The notes under the pieces: model-generated
The model's database searches: none
The model's input: the letters and a program-made list of their open reading frames with translations, nothing else
What the model was told of the DNA's origin: nothing
Assembly: GCF_033304595.1 (NCBI RefSeq)
Contig: NZ_CP116341.1
Span: forward strand, 353,001 to 417,000
Direction of reading: 5' to 3'
Source: Sporosarcina jeotgali
GTDB lineage: Bacteria > Bacillota > Bacilli > Bacillales_A > Planococcaceae
Length of the DNA: 64,000 bases
Program-made: the position numbers and the translations under genes
In this document: positions 6,626 to 15,582 of the stretch, piece by piece
Layout: the number at the start of each line of letters is the position of its first letter
Numbering within the stretch: the stretch's first letter is position 1

Positions 6626-9367
6626 TTAGCCAAATGACAGCAAGTCATCCAATTCTCCATCGGATAGTTCTGTCAGCCACTGGCTGGATTGGATAAGGTC
6701 TGCTGACAATGCAGCTTTCTCCTCAAGCATTTTATCAATTTTTTCTTCAATAGTTCCGATCGTTACGAACTTATGGACATGCACGAACTTTTCTTGGCCA
6801 ATTCGATATGCACGGTCTGTCGCTTGGTTTTCTACGGCAGGATTCCACCAGCGATCAGCATGCAACACATGATTCGCAGCAGTCAAATTCAGCCCGGTGC
6901 CTCCAGCTTTTAACGACAGAATGAAAATCGGGAACTCGCCTTTTTGGAACGCTTCGACAAGGTGATCACGCTGCCCTTTTGGCATACTTCCTGTCAGGAA
7001 AGGCACTTCGAATCCATAAAGCTCAGACAGGCATTGGCGAATAAGCTGTCCCATCCCAATATACTGCGTGAAGATTAAACACTGTTCACCATTACCCGCA
7101 ATTTCTGCGGCCAATTTCACAATCCGCTCCAATTTGTCAGATCTCGACAGCATTTCATCGGCTTGCGTGAACGGTTCTTTCAAGAACAGCGCAGGGTGAT
7201 TGCACAATTGCTTAAGCCGGCTCAACATTTTCAAAATGAGCCCTTTACGCTCAAATCCAGAGAGTGTCTGCAACTTGAACTTCGTCTCTTCGATGAAGCT
7301 CTCATAGATGGCGGCCTGTTCACTTGTAAGCGGAACATACTCATTTTGCTCCAGCTTTTTGGGCAGATTAAGCTGCAAGTCCGGATCACTTTTCGTTCTC
7401 CGCAATAAGAATGGGTGGATTTTAGAACGCAACCGACTTTTCGTCCGCTCGTCGTCATCCCGCTCAATCGGAATAATGAAGTCATCCGTGAATTTCCGGA
7501 AATTCCCGAAATACCCGCGGTGGATGAAGTCGAAAATTGCCCATAACTCCGCAAGACGGTTCTCGATAGGCGTTCCCGTTAACGCGATATGATGACCACC
7601 CCGCAGTTTTCGAATCGCCCTGGACTGCTTCGTTTGCATGTTCTTAATATTTTGCGCTTCATCCAATGTGATGCTCGCAAATGGAAATTCGATAAGGAAT
7701 TCGCTGTCTTGCGTCGCGGTTCCGTATGTCGTCAGCACAACGTCAGGTTTCTCCTGAGCTAAAAACGCAGTGAACTGATCTTCTTTTAAGCGGCCAGGTC
7801 CATAGTGAATGGCCGCTTTCAAAGAAGGTGCAAAGCGTTCCAGCTCTTTCTGCCAGTTACCCAATACACTAGTCGGGCAAATGATGAGTGATGGAGTTGC
7901 GTCTGGATCGGAATGCACTTTCAACAAATAACTGATCAGCTGAACCGTTTTCCCGAGTCCCATATCATCAGCAAGACACGCACCGAAATGCTGTTCCCTC
8001 ATAAACATAAGCCAATTGAAGCCTTCTTGCTGATAAGGCCGCAGCTCAGTTTGCAACGCCTCAGGGATTTTGACAGGAGGCAATCCTTTTTTATCCATAA
8101 CCTGATCGACATAGCTTCGAAGGGACTGCTGCATCGTAAACGCAAGCAATGGATCCTCATCAAACTCATCGTCTTCACTCGGTACAATTTCTTCAGGGAG
8201 CTCCTGGAATAATAAATCTTTAACCGTCCACTCTCCGTTATCTGCTTGCTCCATTAATTCTTTAATGCGCTTTAACCAAGTCGGATCGATGTGGAACCAT
8301 TCATCTCCCGTGCGGATGAATTCCCGATTTTCATCGACCATCTTTTGGAATGTATCCCGGTCGATTTCATTGCCTGCAAGTGAGAAACTCCAGTCAAACG
8401 AAAGAACTTCATCTAGACCGGCAGCTGATTTGTACGATTGAACGCCCGCATCTGTCCGAATCTTCATTTTCGTCTCAGTCACTGTCTTCAGCCAAGACGG
8501 CAAAAGAACCGCAAGTCCAAACGACTGGAATAACGGCAGATCATGCTGGATAAACATCCGGACTTCCGGATCGCTCATCGGCATATGGAGAAACGACTGT
8601 TCGTTCTCAGGTTCAATGGACTGCAGAAAAGAAATCATTTCAGATTGTTGCTCCGTAATAGCTGCTGCATATGGCTTCAATTTCGCTGGCAGCGCATTTT
8701 CGATGGAAGCCGACCGTTTCGATTTAGCCGGTACCCATTGTGTCCCGCGTTCATTCAGAATAACGGTTTCGAGCAACCAGTCTTCCATCCCTTCAGAATC
8801 AGGTTCTGTTAACCGAAGCGCAGGGCGGACTGGTATATCGGATTTAGTCTCTCCCGGCCACCCGTATGTTTTTAAATGAGGCAAGAGAGCAGGGACCATG
8901 TCAGCATGGACTCCGAGCGTTTGAAACTTGCTGGCAATGGCTTGCTTCGTCAGAAGTGCAGCCGATTCAGAAATGCCCGCTGCGTCACCCGCGAAACGAA
9001 TAACTTGCTCAGCGTCCGGCTCGGTATAGGCCCACAAGTCTTTTGACAGCCACAGTTTCGCAGCTTCTTCTGCTGCTTCCAATTGCTCGGTATCTCTTTC
9101 TGTCGCACCTGTAAATTCAACGAACGGATGACGGTTTCCGCTTAATGCCTGAACCCACTCATGCGGATGCAGCAGGACAGTATTATCTTCGATGGGCACC
9201 GTTAATCCGAACAAGGATGTTTCGTCGGCAAAGAAGAAAAAGGAGACAAGTCGATCAGCAGGTATCGCTGTTCCATAGTCATCTGCAGCTGAAATCGCAA
9301 AGTTTCCGCGATCTGCAGGCTGGATGGTCAGTTGTAACTCACGTGCGAGTCGATGTGCAGGTCTCAT
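6626..9367 (-). CDS. ywqA: SNF2-family DEAD/DEAH-type helicase YwqA
   Basis: This 913-residue protein is a SWI2/SNF2 ATPase, expected to translocate on double-stranded DNA or remodel protein-DNA complexes. The N-terminal ~440 residues are the helicase-associated region typical of the bacterial SNF2 subgroup. The motor follows: Walker A DDMGLGKT (about residue 467), motif II DEAQ (about 568), LTGTPIENRL, then the C-terminal helicase lobe with GGTGLNL and RAYRIGQ (about 850). All key ATPase motifs are intact. It overlaps the upstream SWIM-protein gene by four bases (ATGA), so the two are translationally coupled. The pairing is conserved as ywqB-ywqA in B. subtilis. Its exact cellular role is not settled. 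Confidence 0.92.
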   Translation of the reverse strand: MRPAHRLARELQLTIQPADRGNFAISAADDYGTAIPADRLVSFFFFADETSLFGLTVPIEDNTVLLHPHEWVQALSGNRHPFVEFTGATERDTEQLEAAEEAAKLWLSKDLWAYTEPDAEQVIRFAGDAAGISESAALLTKQAIASKFQTLGVHADMVPALLPHLKTYGWPGETKSDIPVRPALRLTEPDSEGMEDWLLETVILNERGTQWVPAKSKRSASIENALPAKLKPYAAAITEQQSEMISFLQSIEPENEQSFLHMPMSDPEVRMFIQHDLPLFQSFGLAVLLPSWLKTVTETKMKIRTDAGVQSYKSAAGLDEVLSFDWSFSLAGNEIDRDTFQKMVDENREFIRTGDEWFHIDPTWLKRIKELMEQADNGEWTVKDLLFQELPEEIVPSEDDEFDEDPLLAFTMQQSLRSYVDQVMDKKGLPPVKIPEALQTELRPYQQEGFNWLMFMREQHFGACLADDMGLGKTVQLISYLLKVHSDPDATPSLIICPTSVLGNWQKELERFAPSLKAAIHYGPGRLKEDQFTAFLAQEKPDVVLTTYGTATQDSEFLIEFPFASITLDEAQNIKNMQTKQSRAIRKLRGGHHIALTGTPIENRLAELWAIFDFIHRGYFGNFRKFTDDFIIPIERDDDERTKSRLRSKIHPFLLRRTKSDPDLQLNLPKKLEQNEYVPLTSEQAAIYESFIEETKFKLQTLSGFERKGLILKMLSRLKQLCNHPALFLKEPFTQADEMLSRSDKLERIVKLAAEIAGNGEQCLIFTQYIGMGQLIRQCLSELYGFEVPFLTGSMPKGQRDHLVEAFQKGEFPIFILSLKAGGTGLNLTAANHVLHADRWWNPAVENQATDRAYRIGQEKFVHVHKFVTIGTIEEKIDKMLEEKAALSADLIQSSQWLTELSDGELDDLLSFG

Positions 9368-10944
9368 AATTCAAGACTACCCCTCTCCATTTCTTCAACT
9401 AAAGCGCGAAGCCGGCGGTACTTATCCCGCACCGTTCGGATGTACCGGTTCCAAAATTCGGTTTGACCGCTTTTTTTGCAGGCAGTGCGCATGCGTTTGA
9501 ACAGCTTCACTGCGCGGCGGTAGCTTAAGCGGTTCTTTTCGGCGATGAATTGCTGTGCGTAATCATGCAGTAAAGGAAGTGCCGCACCTGGCTGCTCAGC
9601 TAGCACAATCTTCAAGTCATCCTGTTCGACACTGTCGTACGGCACGTTGAAGCGGTGTAAAAGCGCCGCCCAATCCGAATACCGTTCCCGTTCGATTAAA
9701 AAATTTGAATATCTGGGAATCCCGATTTTTCCATACATGGCGAATACGGCTTCCCGTTCTTCATCAGTAAAATCACCGTTTGCGAGGAGCATGTCGATTT
9801 CGTGGGCAGCAGAAAGTTGTTCGCTCCGGCTTTTCTTTTCACTGAAATACCCTTCAATGGACGGATAAAGACCTCTGGCAATGGACGCAGCGGTAGGCGC
9901 AAGCGCTTCAGCGAGCGCAAATCTTGCGAGCGTCATCCAGCTGCCGAAGTCAGGATGCTCTTCTTCAGCAAGCGCATTTTCCAGGATGTCACCGCGTCCT
10001 TCGATGATGGCAAAATACATTGCGAACAACCGTGCATCAGCAGAAGCATCTTCTGCGAGCTGCAGTTTCTCTGCTTCGCGCTCGCTGCGGTCTATGAACA
10101 GCTGCCCCCATATGGCTTCGTAAATGCGGAATCGATATGGGAACAGATCGGTTTGATGGACACAGACGGAATGGACAAGCTCTTTTAACCGTTTCATGAA
10201 CGGATCCGTTTCAAATAACTTTGGCTTGTTACTGAACGTCCCTGCTAATTTTTCAATATCGGAGATCTGATCATTAAGCCAAGTCGTGACTTGCCACGTC
10301 CCATAAGAATGTTGGGATTGACCGGATGAAAGTATAGAAGCGGCATACTCAAAAGCCGAATCCACTAAGTGCAGGCGATAGAATAAGTCGAAAAGCGGCT
10401 TCCACTCGTATTCAAACGGCATAAGCGGTTTGACACGATTCTCAATTTCCGCACATTCATATGTGAACACAGATGAGTTGGTCGATAAGGTAAGTTTACG
10501 AAGCGGGGCAGTGACCCGTGTCAAAACGGATTCCCACGCTTCAGGCGTACGCTCTGTAACTTTTAAGGCAAGCTGTTCTTTTACAGAAGTCCGCCATTCT
10601 TGAAACCACTCGGTTAATGAATGGAATTGAGAGTACAGGTCAAAGACGACCGTAAGCTGGTGGACGCAGCGTTCCTTGCGACCGCATGTGCAGCTTAACG
10701 TTTGCTCCTCGAACGAAAATCGTACAAATTCGGAAGCACGGTCATTGAGTTGTGCGAGGACTTCTCCGTCATCCTGAGAATAACGGTATGAAGAGATTGC
10801 CCCTCTTCTCACAGCAGTAATGGCGTTTCGGATGATCTCGGACTGGTCCGGATTATCGGGTCTAAATGTATAGTGGACATCATTCATCATCTTCTCGATT
10901 TCTCGTTCATGCAAATACGAAATACGTTCTGCAGCGACGCGCAA
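9364..10944 (-). CDS. ywqB: SWIM zinc-finger protein YwqB
   Basis: This protein has a SWIM zinc finger near the N-terminus: Cys85 and Cys87, then Cys93 and His95 in the CxCx5CxH pattern (CTCGRKERCVH). The remaining ~400 residues are helical and look like repeat-type scaffold. SWIM domains mediate DNA or protein contacts, and the coupled SNF2 motor ywqA is the obvious partner. The start is set at a TTG (10942-10944), because AGGGAGTGG lies eight bases before it. An in-frame ATG at 10971 precedes that site and has no ribosome binding site. Predicted length is 526 residues. Confidence 0.82.
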   Translation of the reverse strand: MRVAAERISYLHEREIEKMMNDVHYTFRPDNPDQSEIIRNAITAVRRGAISSYRYSQDDGEVLAQLNDRASEFVRFSFEEQTLSCTCGRKERCVHQLTVVFDLYSQFHSLTEWFQEWRTSVKEQLALKVTERTPEAWESVLTRVTAPLRKLTLSTNSSVFTYECAEIENRVKPLMPFEYEWKPLFDLFYRLHLVDSAFEYAASILSSGQSQHSYGTWQVTTWLNDQISDIEKLAGTFSNKPKLFETDPFMKRLKELVHSVCVHQTDLFPYRFRIYEAIWGQLFIDRSEREAEKLQLAEDASADARLFAMYFAIIEGRGDILENALAEEEHPDFGSWMTLARFALAEALAPTAASIARGLYPSIEGYFSEKKSRSEQLSAAHEIDMLLANGDFTDEEREAVFAMYGKIGIPRYSNFLIERERYSDWAALLHRFNVPYDSVEQDDLKIVLAEQPGAALPLLHDYAQQFIAEKNRLSYRRAVKLFKRMRTACKKSGQTEFWNRYIRTVRDKYRRLRALVEEMERGSLEL

Positions 10945-11092
10945 AATAAAACCACTCCCTAGACAAAGCATTCTTTCTATTATACATCAGTTCAGTGACC
11001 TTCGTAAATCATCACATACAGGAATCGAAAAAACATTTTAATCGTTATTACCTTATTCTATAAAAAAGGAGTGAACAGTTATTTCTGGACAA

Positions 11093-11422
11093 ATGATCGT
11101 CTACATCCCGGGTTTGAGAAAACTGATTGCGAATCGGGAGAGTCTGTTGCAGACGAAACTGAAACCTGCGAGTTCGGCTGGAATTATCGATGTGCGAGAG
11201 CGTCAGACGATGTATATTATTTCGGCAACGGTAGGGGAGTCGTTTTTTGACTCGATTACAGTAGACTATTCAAGAGATACGATTACATTTAATCAGGTGA
11301 ACCGATCGAATAGGCTGCTGGCGGAAGCTGTAAAAAAGGCATTGCGCGAATTTGGTATTGAAGAATTTCTGCCGCACAGCTTGTCCTTTTGCATGTTTTC
11401 ACCTAATAATAACAAGGAATAA
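11093..11422 (+). CDS. Hypothetical protein, about 109 residues
   Basis: I do not recognise a family. The product begins MIVYIPGLRKLIANRES and is a mixed alpha/beta, soluble-looking protein without signal or membrane segments. The start is uncertain. The good AAAAAAGGAG site (11062-11071) is more than 20 bases from the ATG at 11093, but nine bases from an in-frame ATT at 11081, a rare initiation codon known from infC. The ATT start would add four residues. The gene stands alone between divergent ywqB and an IDEAL-domain gene on the same strand. Confidence 0.6.
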   Translation: MIVYIPGLRKLIANRESLLQTKLKPASSAGIIDVRERQTMYIISATVGESFFDSITVDYSRDTITFNQVNRSNRLLAEAVKKALREFGIEEFLPHSLSFCMFSPNNNKE

Positions 11423-11551
11423 GCAATTAGCGAAATAGCCTCTCTCTCCGTAACATATAGTTACTTAAGTCAGGCATTTATCATTCACAAATAGAGCTCG
11501 GTTGTGATAAACTATAAATAATCGGAATATTCAAATTCGGAGGGGATTCAG

Positions 11552-12016
11552 ATGCTATCAGTGAAACGAATGACTCCATTTTATACGAGTAAAGAAGATT
11601 TCCGTCTGCGACTAGTATTTGCATATCAGTACTTTTCGATTCTGAAAGGTCAAGAAGTCTTTCAATTTGTCCCGATTGAAGGGAAAGAAATCGTCATCAA
11701 CATGAAAAGCCTGCAAGTCGAAAACTTAGGAGAGGTATTCGTTTTTCAGCGAGGCAGCCGGTTCATCCGATTACCGCTGTACCAATTGTTGCTGATTTCC
11801 GACTTGCACCTTCACTTATCAGGCGTATTAGAAGGCATCTTCCACCTGGCCCCGGAATTATCTGAACCGCAAGCACGTGAAATTGAGCAGCTGATTGGTG
11901 AATTGGAATTGGAGAACCGATTGCGTATGATTGATTATGCCTTGGAAAACAACGATAAAGCACTGTTCACTGAACTGACGGAAGGAATGCGCACACCGAA
12001 TGTACAAACTGAATAA
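11552..12016 (+). CDS. IDEAL-domain protein
   Basis: The 154-residue protein ends in an IDEAL domain: EIEQLIGELELENRLRMIDY and then LENNDKALFTELT, close to the family pattern of a charged helix with a D/E-A-L motif. IDEAL domains are found in small Firmicutes proteins such as YpiB and often lie at the C-terminus. The N-terminal ~100 residues (KRMTPFYTSKEDFRLRLVFA) form no domain I can name. No signal or membrane segments are visible. A GGAGGGG site precedes the ATG. A bidirectional terminator follows. The specific function is unknown. Confidence 0.72.
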   Translation: MLSVKRMTPFYTSKEDFRLRLVFAYQYFSILKGQEVFQFVPIEGKEIVINMKSLQVENLGEVFVFQRGSRFIRLPLYQLLLISDLHLHLSGVLEGIFHLAPELSEPQAREIEQLIGELELENRLRMIDYALENNDKALFTELTEGMRTPNVQTE

Positions 12017-12026
12017 CGCCACGTAA

Positions 12027-12066
12027 AAAAACACCTATCATTTGTTAAGAGATAGGTGTTTTTTAA
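12027..12066. terminator. Bidirectional terminator after the IDEAL-domain gene
   Basis: AACACCTATC and GATAGGTGTT form the stem, with A-rich and T-rich flanks. It also serves the small minus-strand gene that ends at 12092. Confidence 0.85.
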
Positions 12067-12091
12067 TGGATTTTTATGATTGGGTTTCTCA

Positions 12092-12208
12092 TTATAGTCC
12101 AGTAAAAATGAATAATAGCACGACGAATAATGCTGATCCAGTTAGACCAAATGCAATATCTTGCCAAGACATATATACCATTTTTCGAGTTTGAGTATTA
12201 TTTTCCAT
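12092..12208 (-). CDS. 38-residue single-span membrane protein
   Basis: A short but convincing gene. An AAAAGGAG site lies about nine bases before the ATG at 12206-12208. The product has a polar N-terminus (MENNTQTRKMVYMSWQD) followed by one hydrophobic helix (IAFGLTGSALFVVLLFIFTG) reaching the C-terminus. A candidate sigma-A promoter TTGACT-N17-GATTAT is present upstream and a shared terminator follows. It would sit in the membrane with its N-terminus probably inside. I do not recognise it; small proteins of this kind can be stress-related or regulatory, but nothing here decides. Confidence 0.65.
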   Translation of the reverse strand: MENNTQTRKMVYMSWQDIAFGLTGSALFVVLLFIFTGL

Positions 12209-12230
12209 TGTACTCCGCTCCTTTTGTCGA

Positions 12231-12262
12231 TTTCCCGGGAAATAACGCGCTATTTCCGGAAA
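12231..12262 (-). promoter_or_regulatory. Palindromic leader of the 38-residue protein gene
   Basis: Between the predicted promoter and the ribosome binding site lie two palindromes, TTTCCCGGGAAA (12231-12242) and TTTCCGGAAA (12253-12262), which can also pair with each other through GGAAATA and TATTTCC. This could be an operator or an RNA hairpin. Confidence 0.4.
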
Positions 12263-12264
12263 GA

Positions 12265-12294
12265 ATAATCCGTGATGTATGGAGTATAGTCAAC
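12265..12294 (-). promoter_or_regulatory. Candidate sigma-A promoter for the 38-residue protein
   Basis: On the minus strand TTGACT (12288-12293) and GATTAT (12265-12270) are separated by 17 bases. The -35 is a near-consensus match; the -10 is weaker. Confidence 0.5.
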
Positions 12295-12488
12295 TTGCTT
12301 ACTAGTTATTCATTACCCACTTTAGGGGCACTTAGAAACACATTTCTAAAATTAAGTCTATCAATTTGTCTTTTATCGAATGTTTCCCACATGAAATCTT
12401 TGCAAATCTTGTAGATTTTGCTAAAGTAGAGCATAGGAAGTTATTATCAAAAATCCGTTTCCATCTTTGACAAGAAAGGAATTATCCC

Positions 12489-13181
12489 ATGTTTTTCAAC
12501 TTTTCGTTCTGGCGCTATGTAACGAATCCCTCACAACTCTCGATGAATCACCAAAGTTCGGCAATGCGCGGATTCAACTTACGAATTGTCTTCCTTTTTC
12601 TTTCTGGAATCGTAATCTTTGCATTACGTGACATATGGGGAATGACAACCGAATCTCTTAGCCCTATGCTTGCACTTGCAACAGATGGTGATTATACCAT
12701 TGCGCGGTTTGTTTCCGTGATTGGTGCTATTTTATGGGCAGTACTCTACATAGCTTTTCATCTGTTCTTTGTTTCTTATATCCTTGGCCTGTTAACATCG
12801 ATTCCGGTTCGTCGGATTGTGCCGCTTCAATTACTGGTTACCGGTGTGTTACTTATTGAAAAAGCACTTGTCTTCCTTGTGTTCACAGTAAAAGGGGAAG
12901 CGACAAATGTTTCATTTCTATCATTTGGTCCGCTGACTGCAACATTTTCGGACACATGGTTTTTAGTCATGTTCCTCAATCAGTTAACGATCATCTCTGC
13001 GCTCATCGTGAGTTTGCAGTTCAGTTTCATCCGGTCCTACACAAAAACGATGAACTGGAAAAGTCTGCTCGCAGTTCTTATCGGATTGCAGATCGTATTC
13101 GCTTTGCTGACAACGGCAATCGGGTACATTCCATTTGAACGCCTCTTCAACTATGTCACGTCAGGAGGCGCTTCATCATGA
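12489..13181 (+). CDS. Polytopic membrane protein paired with an HlyD-type adaptor
   Basis: The 230-residue protein has about five hydrophobic spans (around residues 30-48, 70-105, 112-133, 155-177 and 195-215), so it is an inner-membrane protein. The layout loosely resembles Yip1-like membrane proteins, but I see no diagnostic motif. Its stop codon overlaps the start of the HlyD-like gene by four bases (ATGA), so the two are coupled and probably act together. A GAAAGG site lies before the ATG. No ATP-binding subunit is adjacent, so a complete transporter cannot be claimed. Confidence 0.65.
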   Translation: MFFNFSFWRYVTNPSQLSMNHQSSAMRGFNLRIVFLFLSGIVIFALRDIWGMTTESLSPMLALATDGDYTIARFVSVIGAILWAVLYIAFHLFFVSYILGLLTSIPVRRIVPLQLLVTGVLLIEKALVFLVFTVKGEATNVSFLSFGPLTATFSDTWFLVMFLNQLTIISALIVSLQFSFIRSYTKTMNWKSLLAVLIGLQIVFALLTTAIGYIPFERLFNYVTSGGASS

Positions 13182-14461
13182 ACAAAACTACAAATGCAGT
13201 AATTGCGGTTGTTGTCAGTGTTTTTGTCGCACTGAATCTTTACTTGATGTACTCGGATAAAAGTGTAATTCCGAAGTCAGTATATGTGAGCGACTACGAA
13301 CGTATGTCAGCAAAAGAATATAAAGAAGTATTGCCGAAAGAAGGGCTTGTTGCGCCAGCTGAAACGTTCACAGTGTATACGAACGACAGCAATGCAATTG
13401 ACACGTGGCTCGTACGTGAAGGCGATGCGGTGACGACTGGTGAGGAACTTGCGCGTCTGCAGACAGAACAAGCGGACGGTCAACGTGCCGTTTGGGAGTC
13501 TGAAAAAGAAGCGCTGCTCACTCAGCAAAATACAATCCGTTCGACAATTTCCGATTTAGAATCAGGAGATAAGACAAATAGCTCGAATTCATCCAAATCA
13601 GACCGGACTAAAACAGATGATGATACGAAAGTAGAGTTAAATGTCGATGTGAAAGTGGATGTTAACCAAACTGGATCTTATGCGCAAGCGGTCGCAGAAG
13701 CAAAACGGGATCTTGCAGATACGGAACGCCGACTGAAAGTAGTCGAATCCCAGTTAGAGCAAAACTCTGCAAGTCCAGCGCTGATCAGTCCGACAGATGG
13801 AGTCGTTGCACGCATTACGAGTGATAGCGATCAGCCGAAAATCATCATTTACAGCAATGAACAAGTGGTTGAAACGTACGCAGAAGACGAAGAGTGGAGC
13901 CGACTTGCGAACGGAGATCCAGCAGTGTTGGATGCAAAAGGCACAGAAGGTACGCTGGAAGGTTCTGTCGAATCGATTGATCAAGTCCCTGCAACACCCA
14001 ACGAATTTTTGAAGGCGTACAAAGCGCTTGCGGATAAGAAGGTTACCAATCCTTTAGCCTATTACCGAGTTCGTTTGAATGCGAATGAAGGAGAAGTACC
14101 AGCTCCATTTGGAACACATGTAAACACAGTCATCACGACAAATGTTGCGCAAAACGCCGCAGCAGTCCGTACAAAATGGCTTACGGGCGCAGGCACGGAT
14201 CAGGCACTTGTATGGCGACTGGATGAAAAGGGATATGCAGCCTCGACAGGAGTTGCGACGCCGTTTGAGTATCTCAATCGCACGGTTGTCTCAGAAGGTC
14301 TCGCTTCAGGGGATGTTGTGGTTCACAACAAATCCATCCGTGATCACGAAAGTGCGCCCCGTGTATTCTTCCCGATGCCTTTAGATATGCCGGCAAAAGC
14401 TGAATGGAAAGCATTTGGCTGGAAAAACTACTTTAAAGTGCTGTTGTTAAAACAGCCGTAA
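13178..14461 (+). CDS. HlyD/RND-type membrane-fusion (efflux adaptor) protein
   Basis: The 427-residue protein has one N-terminal transmembrane segment (about residues 7-24), a biotinyl/lipoyl-like half motif (VREGDAVTTGEELARLQTEQ, about 86-105), a long coiled coil interrupted by a Ser/Asp-rich loop (about 106-205), and the second half of the lipoyl-like fold (ISPTDGVVARI, about 206-216). This is the standard adaptor order. In Gram-positives such proteins connect to ABC or membrane partners at the outer membrane face. It is translationally coupled to the polytopic protein before it. The substrate is unknown. Confidence 0.75.
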   Translation: MNKTTNAVIAVVVSVFVALNLYLMYSDKSVIPKSVYVSDYERMSAKEYKEVLPKEGLVAPAETFTVYTNDSNAIDTWLVREGDAVTTGEELARLQTEQADGQRAVWESEKEALLTQQNTIRSTISDLESGDKTNSSNSSKSDRTKTDDDTKVELNVDVKVDVNQTGSYAQAVAEAKRDLADTERRLKVVESQLEQNSASPALISPTDGVVARITSDSDQPKIIIYSNEQVVETYAEDEEWSRLANGDPAVLDAKGTEGTLEGSVESIDQVPATPNEFLKAYKALADKKVTNPLAYYRVRLNANEGEVPAPFGTHVNTVITTNVAQNAAAVRTKWLTGAGTDQALVWRLDEKGYAASTGVATPFEYLNRTVVSEGLASGDVVVHNKSIRDHESAPRVFFPMPLDMPAKAEWKAFGWKNYFKVLLLKQP

Positions 14462-14483
14462 ACCATTGACACGCAAAATTCAT

Positions 14484-14535
14484 AAAAATAGTCCGTTTTG
14501 ACAGTGAAACTGTTGAATCGGATTATTTTTATATA
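14484..14535 (+). terminator. Terminator after the HlyD-like gene
   Basis: AAAAATAGTCCG pairs with CGGATTATTTTT, and an inner ACAG/CTGT hairpin closes the loop. A T-rich tail follows. Confidence 0.6.
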
Positions 14536-14686
14536 GTATTATGAAAACGATACCATGTAGATTTCAGAACACTGCAGCTAACCAATAGTCGGTATTTTAT
14601 TGGAATTTAAAATAAATCTTGAATTCAGGAATACTTTTTAGAAAATGGGGAAATAGAAAGTTATTATACTAAGGGACGTGCAACTT

Positions 14687-15322
14687 ATGGAGACTCAAAG
14701 AAAGATTGTCCAGGCGCTCTTGAATCAGCAGCCGATGCAGAAAAACATTCGTGTCAGAAAACAATCGAAAAGCAGCAATTATATAACAACAGAAGATTGT
14801 CATCAGGATTACGTAGTACTGGATTTTGAAACAACCGGAATGCGCGCAGGTGCAGATAAAATAATCAGTGTACTGGCAATCCGTTATGAAAACCATATTG
14901 AACAGGAGCGATTTGAATCGCTGGTAAATCCTCAACGGCATATTCCATTGGAAGTGACGCAACGGACAGGGTTATCGAATGAAGAGATCACAGCTTCACC
15001 GATTATGGAGGATGTGATTCAACCCTTAATTTCTTATATCGGGGAGTTGCCGATTGTCATCCATGACAGCTCTTTTGAAATGGGTTTTTTAGAGTCACTT
15101 CATGATTTCTCACTTATTCATTTACCTAAATATACCGTAGTAGATACAACGAAATTAGCGCGACAAGTAGCAAGTCAGTTAACGGATGTAGAAAAAATGA
15201 AAAAGTTAGCTTTTTTGCTCGGCACCAAGCAAGAATCCATGAGCGGCATAACTGACTGTCGTGCGACTGCGAATATTTATCAGTATTGCTGTAAGGTCAA
15301 CGATGAATTGAATAATTGCTAA
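14687..15322 (+). CDS. Degenerate DnaQ/PolC-type 3'-5' exonuclease paralogue
   Basis: This 211-residue protein aligns along its length with the exonuclease encoded at 24692. Motif I is intact (LDFETTGMRAGADK, Asp46 and Glu48). Motif II is changed from HNASFD to HDSSFE, so the metal-binding Asp becomes Glu131. Motif III is changed from HNAIGD to MSGITD, so the catalytic histidine is Met185 while Asp190 remains. Two of the five residues expected for two-metal catalysis are therefore substituted, and activity is doubtful. The ATG at 14687 is chosen because AAGGGA lies ten bases before it; a GTG at 14678 would be too close to that site. It may act as a binding or regulatory relative. Confidence 0.8.
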   Translation: METQRKIVQALLNQQPMQKNIRVRKQSKSSNYITTEDCHQDYVVLDFETTGMRAGADKIISVLAIRYENHIEQERFESLVNPQRHIPLEVTQRTGLSNEEITASPIMEDVIQPLISYIGELPIVIHDSSFEMGFLESLHDFSLIHLPKYTVVDTTKLARQVASQLTDVEKMKKLAFLLGTKQESMSGITDCRATANIYQYCCKVNDELNNC

Positions 15323-15328
15323 TAAAGA

Positions 15329-15361
15329 AAACACTTCGTAATCGTGCGAAGTGTTTTTTTT
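15329..15361 (+). terminator. Terminator after the degenerate exonuclease gene
   Basis: AAACACTTCG and CGAAGTGTTT form a 10-bp stem followed by a long T-run. Confidence 0.9.
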
Positions 15362-15391
15362 GGGGGGGTGAGAAGGGAGAAGCTGATTATT

Positions 15392-15582
15392 TGGCTAAGC
15401 GCTCCATTCAGCGGGGGAAGCGCTCGTTACCGCCGGCTAAGCGCTCGATTCAGCCAAGTAACCGCTCGTTGCCGCCGGCTAACCGCTCCATTCAGCGGAG
15501 TAAGCGCTCGTTGCTGCCGGCTAAGCGCTCGATCCAGCCAAGTAAGCGCCCGATACCGCCACCGAACCGCTCCATTCCCGCG
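15392..15582. repeat. Type A array: nine phased 21-nt units
   Basis: Units follow the pattern GGCTAAGCGCTCGATTCAGCC, alternating with AAGTAA(G/C)CGCTCGTTGCCGCC, at an exact 21-base spacing. GCGCTC or CCGCTC is the invariant centre and the flanks vary. The array runs into the shared core at 15577. Reading frames through it arise only because 21 is a multiple of three. Confidence 0.85.

Noticed and set aside
12130..12414. Plus-strand frame of 94 residues
   Set aside because: It has no ribosome site and overlaps the better supported minus-strand small gene and its promoter.
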